A DNA stretch of 16,383 nt from Deltaproteobacteria bacterium (GTDB lineage: Bacteria > Desulfobacterota > GWC2-55-46). Positions 13,291 to 16,383 of this stretch are shown here, in pieces. Location: NCBI GenBank assembly GCA_016218095.1, contig JACREV010000003.1, positions 1-16,383 on the forward strand, in the 5' to 3' direction. The translations under genes were made by a program, and so were the position numbers. The notes beneath the pieces were generated by a model. The model did no database searches. It worked only from the letters and a program-made list of their open reading frames with translations, and was not told where the DNA came from. Every line of letters starts with the position of its first letter. The stretch's first letter is position 1.

Positions 13291-14163
13291 GTGGTTGGTG
13301 AGGGCAGGCGCGGAAAGAAAGGGGAGGAGGGGCGCGCTTCGGGGCTCCCGTTCCCGAAGAAGCGTCTCGGACAGCACTTCTTAAAAGACAAGAACATCAT
13401 ACGGAAGATCGTTTCGGCCGGCGCGGTCAAAGAGGGCGACATTGTACTTGAGATAGGGCCGGGCAGGGGGGCGCTCACGGGCGCGTTGCTTGAGACCGGG
13501 GCGGCTGTCGTGGCGATCGAGGCGGACAGGGACTTATCCGATTATCTGAAAAAAGAGTTCCCGACCGATAAGTTCCGTCTCGTAACGGGCGACGCCCTTA
13601 AAGTATCCTTTGCGGAGATAGCCGCGGAATCCGGGGCAAGGCTCAAGGCCGTCTCGAACCTCCCTTACAACATCTCGGGACCGCTCCTCGCCAAGTTCCT
13701 TGAGGAAAGGGCGGCCTTCTCCGTCCTCGTCCTCATGTTCCAGAAAGAGGTCGCCGAAAGGATCATAGCCCGCCCTGCTACAAAGGAGTACGGGACGCTA
13801 TCCGTATACGCGCAGGCGTTTACCGACGCCCGGACCGCCTTCAACATCCCGCCGCACCTCTTCATACCGCCCCCGAAGGTCACTTCCACAGTCGTTGTGT
13901 TTGACGTGCTCGAAAGACCCAGGGTGGAGATAGTCGATGAGCGGCTTTTCAAGGCGGTCGTCCGGGCGGCGTTCGGCACGCGGAGGAAGACGCTCTTGAA
14001 TGCGCTCGCCTCCCTTGGATATGAAAAGCCCCTCATCTCCGAGGCGCTCGCCAAGGCCGTGATAGACCCTGGGAGGAGGGGAGAGACACTGTCGATCGAT
14101 GAGTTCGCCGCGCTCACGCGCGCTTTTTGGCCGCTTAAGGGCCGGCGGGAAGGGATTCTTTGA
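13291..14163 (+). CDS. rsmA: 16S rRNA dimethyladenosine transferase
   Basis: RsmA (KsgA) dimethylates two adjacent adenines in helix 45 near the 3' end of 16S rRNA, using S-adenosylmethionine, during small-subunit maturation. RLGQHFL (25-31) marks the usual N-terminus. LEIGPGRGALT (53-63) is the SAM-binding motif I, SNLPYNIS (122-129) the catalytic motif IV, and IPPPKVTSTVV (192-202) a conserved family segment. The GTG at 13291 is the best start because gaggggtt (13278-13285) lies at a good distance. This gives a Gly/Arg/Lys/Glu-rich leader of about 22 residues before the conserved core, so a later start is possible. The ochre stop of tsaD ends one base before this start. Confidence 0.94.
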   Translation: MVGEGRRGKKGEEGRASGLPFPKKRLGQHFLKDKNIIRKIVSAGAVKEGDIVLEIGPGRGALTGALLETGAAVVAIEADRDLSDYLKKEFPTDKFRLVTGDALKVSFAEIAAESGARLKAVSNLPYNISGPLLAKFLEERAAFSVLVLMFQKEVAERIIARPATKEYGTLSVYAQAFTDARTAFNIPPHLFIPPPKVTSTVVVFDVLERPRVEIVDERLFKAVVRAAFGTRRKTLLNALASLGYEKPLISEALAKAVIDPGRRGETLSIDEFAALTRAFWPLKGRREGIL

Positions 14164-14201
14164 AAACATCTTTTTTACTATCGAAACAGCCGTATACAGT
14201 C

Positions 14202-14230
14202 TTGACTTTTTCCCCTGCCTGGGATACCTT
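14202..14230 (+). promoter_or_regulatory. Candidate promoter before the deoxynucleoside kinase gene
   Basis: TTGACT (14202-14207), a 17-bp spacer and TACCTT (14225-14230) give a strong -35 and a weak -10. Transcription would begin about 30 bases before the ATG at 14268. The 104-base gap after rsmA contains no other evident signal. Confidence 0.4.
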
Positions 14231-14267
14231 GTTGTAATCCTCCTTTTGGCGAATCCCCCGTATATAA

Positions 14268-14924
14268 ATGGAAAAATCGAGATATATCGCGATAGAAGGC
14301 CCGATAGGGGTCGGCAAATCGAGCCTGGCTGAGCTCCTTGCCAAGGAACTGAACGGCCGGACCCTCATAGAAGAGGTCGACGCCAACCCGTTCCTCCCCA
14401 AGTTCTACGGCGACATAAAGAAGTACGCGTTCCAGACGCAGCTCTTCTTCCTCATAAGCAGGTACCAGCAACAGAAGGAGATGACACAGCAGGAGCTCTT
14501 CAGCTCCACCGTAATCTCCGACTACCTCTTTGCCAAGGACAGGATATTCGCGTACCTGAACCTCGATGAGAACGAACTCAGCTTATATGAGCAGGTCTAC
14601 AGGCTCCTCGACACCCGCATACCAAAGCCCGACCTCGTCATATACCTCCAGGCCTCGACCGACGTACTCCTTGAGAGGATCGGGAGGAGGAACCTCGATT
14701 ACGAACAGGGTATAAAAGAAGGCTACCTGGAGAAACTCATCGACGCCTACAACAGGTACTTCTTCTACTACACCGACACCCCGCTCCTCGTCGTCAACAC
14801 GACGGAGATAGACTTCGTCAACAACCCCGAGGACCTCACCAACCTCGTAAAAGAGATAAAGACCATGAAGGGCGGGTCACAGCACTATATACCGCTCTCC
14901 ACCCGGCACCTGAAAAGCCTTTAA
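14268..14924 (+). CDS. Deoxynucleoside kinase (dNK / dGK-dCK family)
   Basis: This soluble kinase phosphorylates deoxynucleosides for salvage; which base it prefers cannot be read here. The 218-residue product starts with RYIAIEGPIGVGKSS, whose GPIGVGKS (11-18) is the P-loop. FQTQLFFLISRYQQQ (55-69) and SDYLFAKDRIFA (84-95) are conserved in the family. PDLVIYLQASTDVLLERIGRRN (about 120-141) holds the LID arginines. The codon just before ATG 14268 is an in-frame TAA, and the P-loop is 11 residues in, so the start is fixed. No Shine-Dalgarno is visible; the leader instead has a C-rich stretch, including cctcctttt. A terminator overlaps the end of the gene, and panB follows, a neighbour pair also seen in other deltaproteobacteria. 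Confidence 0.9.
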   Translation: MEKSRYIAIEGPIGVGKSSLAELLAKELNGRTLIEEVDANPFLPKFYGDIKKYAFQTQLFFLISRYQQQKEMTQQELFSSTVISDYLFAKDRIFAYLNLDENELSLYEQVYRLLDTRIPKPDLVIYLQASTDVLLERIGRRNLDYEQGIKEGYLEKLIDAYNRYFFYYTDTPLLVVNTTEIDFVNNPEDLTNLVKEIKTMKGGSQHYIPLSTRHLKSL

Positions 14925-14948
14925 ACCCGTTGTATAAAGGGCTTTTTT
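14913..14948 (+). terminator. Intrinsic terminator at the end of the kinase gene
   Basis: aaaagccttt (14913-14922) pairs with aaagggctttt (14936-14946) over about 10 bp with one G-U, followed by a run of T (14943-14948). The left arm overlaps the last codons and stop of the deoxynucleoside kinase gene. The loop contains the -35 of the panB promoter. Confidence 0.55.
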
Positions 14949-14958
14949 AGTCTATAAT
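14930..14958 (+). promoter_or_regulatory. Candidate panB promoter overlapping the upstream terminator
   Basis: TTGTAT (14930-14935), a 17-bp spacer and a perfect TATAAT (14953-14958). The -35 lies in the loop of the preceding terminator and the T-run lies in the spacer. Transcription would start near 14965, leaving a leader of about 84 bases before panB. Confidence 0.5.
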
Positions 14959-15002
14959 GGAATACCGGGCTTTCAGACGCTTGTACGCTTTTTTTGATAC
15001 AT

Positions 15003-15034
15003 AGACCTTCCGGGATATTCGCGGAAGGTCTTTT
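15003..15034 (+). terminator. Attenuator-like hairpin in the panB leader
   Basis: A perfect 10-bp stem agaccttccg (15003-15012) / cggaaggtct (15022-15031) with a 9-nt loop is followed by tttt (15031-15034). It lies between the panB promoter and the panB ribosome binding site (agagagg, 15038-15044). It could attenuate panB or act as a second terminator for the upstream gene. The T-run is short, so strength is uncertain. Confidence 0.55.
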
Positions 15035-15048
15035 AGTTAGAGAGGCGC

Positions 15049-15849
15049 ATGAAGAAGATAACGGTCCCCGAAATCCTTAAGATGAAGGCGGAAGGGAAAA
15101 AGATACCCGTCCTTACCGCCTACGACTTCCAGGCCGCGAGGATACTCGACGAGGCGGGGATACCCCTATTGCTCGTAGGGGATTCCTGCGGCATGGTCGA
15201 GGCGGGCTACGAGACGACGCTACCGGTTACGCTCGAGGAGATGATATACCACTGCCGGGCGGTAGCGCGCGGCAGGGCCTCGGCCCTTGTCGTCGCAGAC
15301 ATGCCCTTTGCCTCGTATCAGGTGAGCAGGAAAGAGGCTAAAAGGAACGCCTGCAGGCTCGTTAAAGAAGGCGGGGCAGAGGCGGTCAAGCTCGAAGGCG
15401 GCGTGAGAATGGCCGAGACCATAAGGGCGATAGCAGAGATGGATGTCCCTGTAATGGGGCACATCGGCCTTACCCCGCAATCCGTCCACAGGATGGGCGG
15501 CTACAAGGTACAGGGGAGGTCGAAGACAGAAGCAGAGGCTTTGCTCGAAGACGCTCGCTCGATAGAAGAGGCCGGGGCGTTCTCGATAGTCCTCGAGGGG
15601 ATACCCGCGCCGCTCGCAAAGGAGATAACCGCGTCTCTCTCGATACCGGCCATAGGCATAGGCGCCGGCCCCGACTGCGACGGCCAGGTCCTTGTCGTAA
15701 ACGACATGCTCGGCCTTATAGTCGGCAACAAGACCCCGAGGTTCGTGAAGAAGTACGCCGACCTCAACAGGATAATCTCGCTTGCGGTCGGGGAGTTCAT
15801 AAAGGATGTCGAGGAGGGGAAGTTCCCCTCGAAGGAACATACTTATTGA
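15049..15849 (+). CDS. panB: 3-methyl-2-oxobutanoate hydroxymethyltransferase
   Basis: PanB adds a hydroxymethyl group from methylenetetrahydrofolate to alpha-ketoisovalerate, giving ketopantoate, the first committed step of pantothenate and coenzyme A synthesis. The 266-residue product has the family length and a full set of motifs: TAYDFQAARILDEAGI (23-38), LLVGDS with metal ligand Asp45, ADMPF with Asp84, and VKLEGG holding Lys114. It also has GHIGLTPQSVHRMGG (137-151), the catalytic Glu183 in VLEGIP, and IGIGAGPDCDGQVLV (202-216). The ATG at 15049 has the agagagg Shine-Dalgarno. panC follows after 255 bases containing repeats and an inserted MITE-like element. The leader hairpin suggests attenuation, but its signal is unknown. 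Confidence 0.97.
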   Translation: MKKITVPEILKMKAEGKKIPVLTAYDFQAARILDEAGIPLLLVGDSCGMVEAGYETTLPVTLEEMIYHCRAVARGRASALVVADMPFASYQVSRKEAKRNACRLVKEGGAEAVKLEGGVRMAETIRAIAEMDVPVMGHIGLTPQSVHRMGGYKVQGRSKTEAEALLEDARSIEEAGAFSIVLEGIPAPLAKEITASLSIPAIGIGAGPDCDGQVLVVNDMLGLIVGNKTPRFVKKYADLNRIISLAVGEFIKDVEEGKFPSKEHTY

Positions 15850-15854
15850 TTTAG

Positions 15855-15895
15855 AAGTTTTTCACCCCTCTTTTCTAAAGAGGGGGAGGGGAGAT
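15855..15895. repeat. C-rich hairpin repeat after panB
   Basis: agtttttcacccc (15855-15868) is followed by the stem cccctcttt (15865-15873) / aaagagggg (15877-15885). The prefix is shared with the hairpin repeat after cobU (1981-1994). No T-run follows it on the + strand. Confidence 0.65.
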
Positions 15896-15931
15896 TATGA
15901 AAAGATCTTTTATAACCCCCCTTAAGTCCCC

Positions 15932-16089
15932 CTTTAAAAAGAGACCTTTGCATAAGACACTGGATCCCCGCTTTCGCGGGGATGACGGTATTGTTTTGTT
16001 TGTCATTCCCGAGGTTTTAATCGGGAATCCAGTTCCAAGAAACTGATCTTATACGGACATATGGTTTATGCAAAGGTCTCCTTTAAAAA
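15932..16089. mobile_element. MITE-like element with 15-bp perfect TIRs and 9-bp target duplication
   Basis: The element is 15941-16080 (140 bp). gagacctttgcataa (15941-15955) and ttatgcaaaggtctc (16066-16080) are perfect inverted repeats. The flanks ctttaaaaa (15932-15940) and ctttaaaaa (16081-16089) are a perfect 9-bp direct repeat. Joining the flanks recreates a simple ccccctttaaaaaaggggg palindrome, so the element landed in a C-rich hairpin. There is no coding capacity, so any mobility needed a transposase in trans. A 9-bp duplication is common to several transposase families, and I cannot name the one involved. Confidence 0.9.
15960..16032. repeat. REP-type hairpin pair inside the MITE-like element
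   Basis: ctggatccccg...cggggatgacgg (15960-15988) and tgtcattcccg...cgggaatccag (16001-16032) are two units of the same hairpin family as 1208-1295, here in the order reverse-forward instead of forward-reverse. The stems have compensating changes (ccccg with cgggg, cccg with cggg). Confidence 0.8.
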
Positions 16090-16104
16090 AGGGGGATGAT
16101 GGAC

Positions 16105-16383
16105 ATGGAAATAATAAAAGAAGTCACCCTCATGCAAGCGCGCTCGAAGGCCGCGAAGGCCGAAGGGCAAAAGGTCGTCTTCGTCCCCACGATGGGGTTT
16201 CTCCACGACGGACACAGGGAGCTCATCAAGGCCGGACGGAAGGCCGCGGGCAAGGACGGACTTCTCGTCCTGTCCATATTCGTAAACCCGGCCCAGTTCG
16301 GCCCCAAAGAGGACCTCTCCACCTATCCGAGGGACCTTGATAGGGACTTGAAAATGGCAGGGGAGGAAGGGGTAGACGCCGTA
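16105..16383 (+). CDS. panC: Pantoate-beta-alanine ligase, 5' part (cut by window end)
   Basis: PanC condenses pantoate with beta-alanine, using ATP and a pantoyl-adenylate intermediate, to make pantothenate. Only the first 93 codons are present; the family is about 280 residues long, so roughly two thirds is off the window. PTMGFLHDGH (28-37) contains the HIGH-like nucleotide-binding signature, and FVNPAQFGPKEDLSTYPRDL (59-78) is the second conserved block. Three in-frame ATGs occur at 16096, 16099 and 16105. I prefer 16105 because the ggggg of the Shine-Dalgarno (aaaaaaggggg, 16085-16095) is then nine bases away. That ribosome binding site begins within the right-hand copy of the target duplication of the inserted MITE-like element. 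Confidence 0.95.
   Translation, partial: MEIIKEVTLMQARSKAAKAEGQKVVFVPTMGFLHDGHRELIKAGRKAAGKDGLLVLSIFVNPAQFGPKEDLSTYPRDLDRDLKMAGEEGVDAV

Noticed and set aside
14957..15004. Possible 15-residue leader peptide before panB
   Set aside because: Its ATG overlaps the -10 box and would lie upstream of the predicted transcription start, and it has no ribosome binding site.
14957..15004. Direct repeat acgcttgtacgc in the panB leader as a hairpin
   Set aside because: It is a direct repeat of acgc rather than an inverted repeat, so it does not form a useful stem.

Overview
The window is a GC-rich bacterial chromosome segment in which every recognisable gene lies on the + strand. Heavy use of ATA (Ile) and AGG (Arg) codons, several families of dispersed GC-rich hairpin repeats, and a deoxynucleoside kinase gene next to panB-panC suggest an uncultured deltaproteobacterium-like lineage (Desulfobacterota or a neighbouring phylum). 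This placement is an inference from style and gene order; no rRNA or phylogenetic marker comparison was possible.

Region 1 (about 1-6810) is a cobalamin late-assembly cluster. A cobalamin riboswitch (291-452) and an intrinsic terminator (517-547) precede cobO (corrinoid adenosyltransferase). Then follow cobU, an unrecognised four-helix membrane protein, cobT, cobS, a CobC-like histidine phosphatase with its own candidate promoter, and cbiA/cobB (cobyrinate a,c-diamide synthase). CobO adenosylates the corrinoid, CobU activates it as the GDP derivative, CobT makes alpha-ribazole phosphate, CobS joins the two, and CobC removes the phosphate. CbiA acts earlier, on the ring side chains. Ring construction genes, cobyric acid synthase and cbiB/cobD are not in the window. 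Hairpin repeats sit in several gaps of this cluster.

Region 2 (6916-11036) holds comM (Mg-chelatase-like AAA+ ATPase) and a cytoplasmic triple-PAS hybrid histidine kinase. The kinase is bracketed by two inverted copies of a roughly 150-170 bp MITE-like element with 15-bp terminal inverted repeats. The first copy begins directly after the comM stop codon and ends 8 nt before the kinase start codon.

Region 3 (11110-14924) is housekeeping: a class V aminotransferase/cysteine desulfurase, tsaD (tRNA t6A synthesis), rsmA/ksgA (16S rRNA dimethylation) and a deoxynucleoside kinase. The kinase start codon directly follows an in-frame stop and has no visible Shine-Dalgarno sequence.

Region 4 (14930-16383) is the start of pantothenate synthesis: a promoter and attenuator-like hairpin, panB, and the 5' part of panC, which runs off the window end. 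Between panB and panC sits a 140-bp MITE-like element with perfect 15-bp terminal inverted repeats and a 9-bp target duplication. It is inserted just upstream of the panC ribosome binding site and carries two REP-type hairpins of the same family as a doublet found between cobO and cobU.

I see no phage, CRISPR or defence genes. The most unusual content is the mobile-repeat architecture and leader regulation rather than a new protein system.
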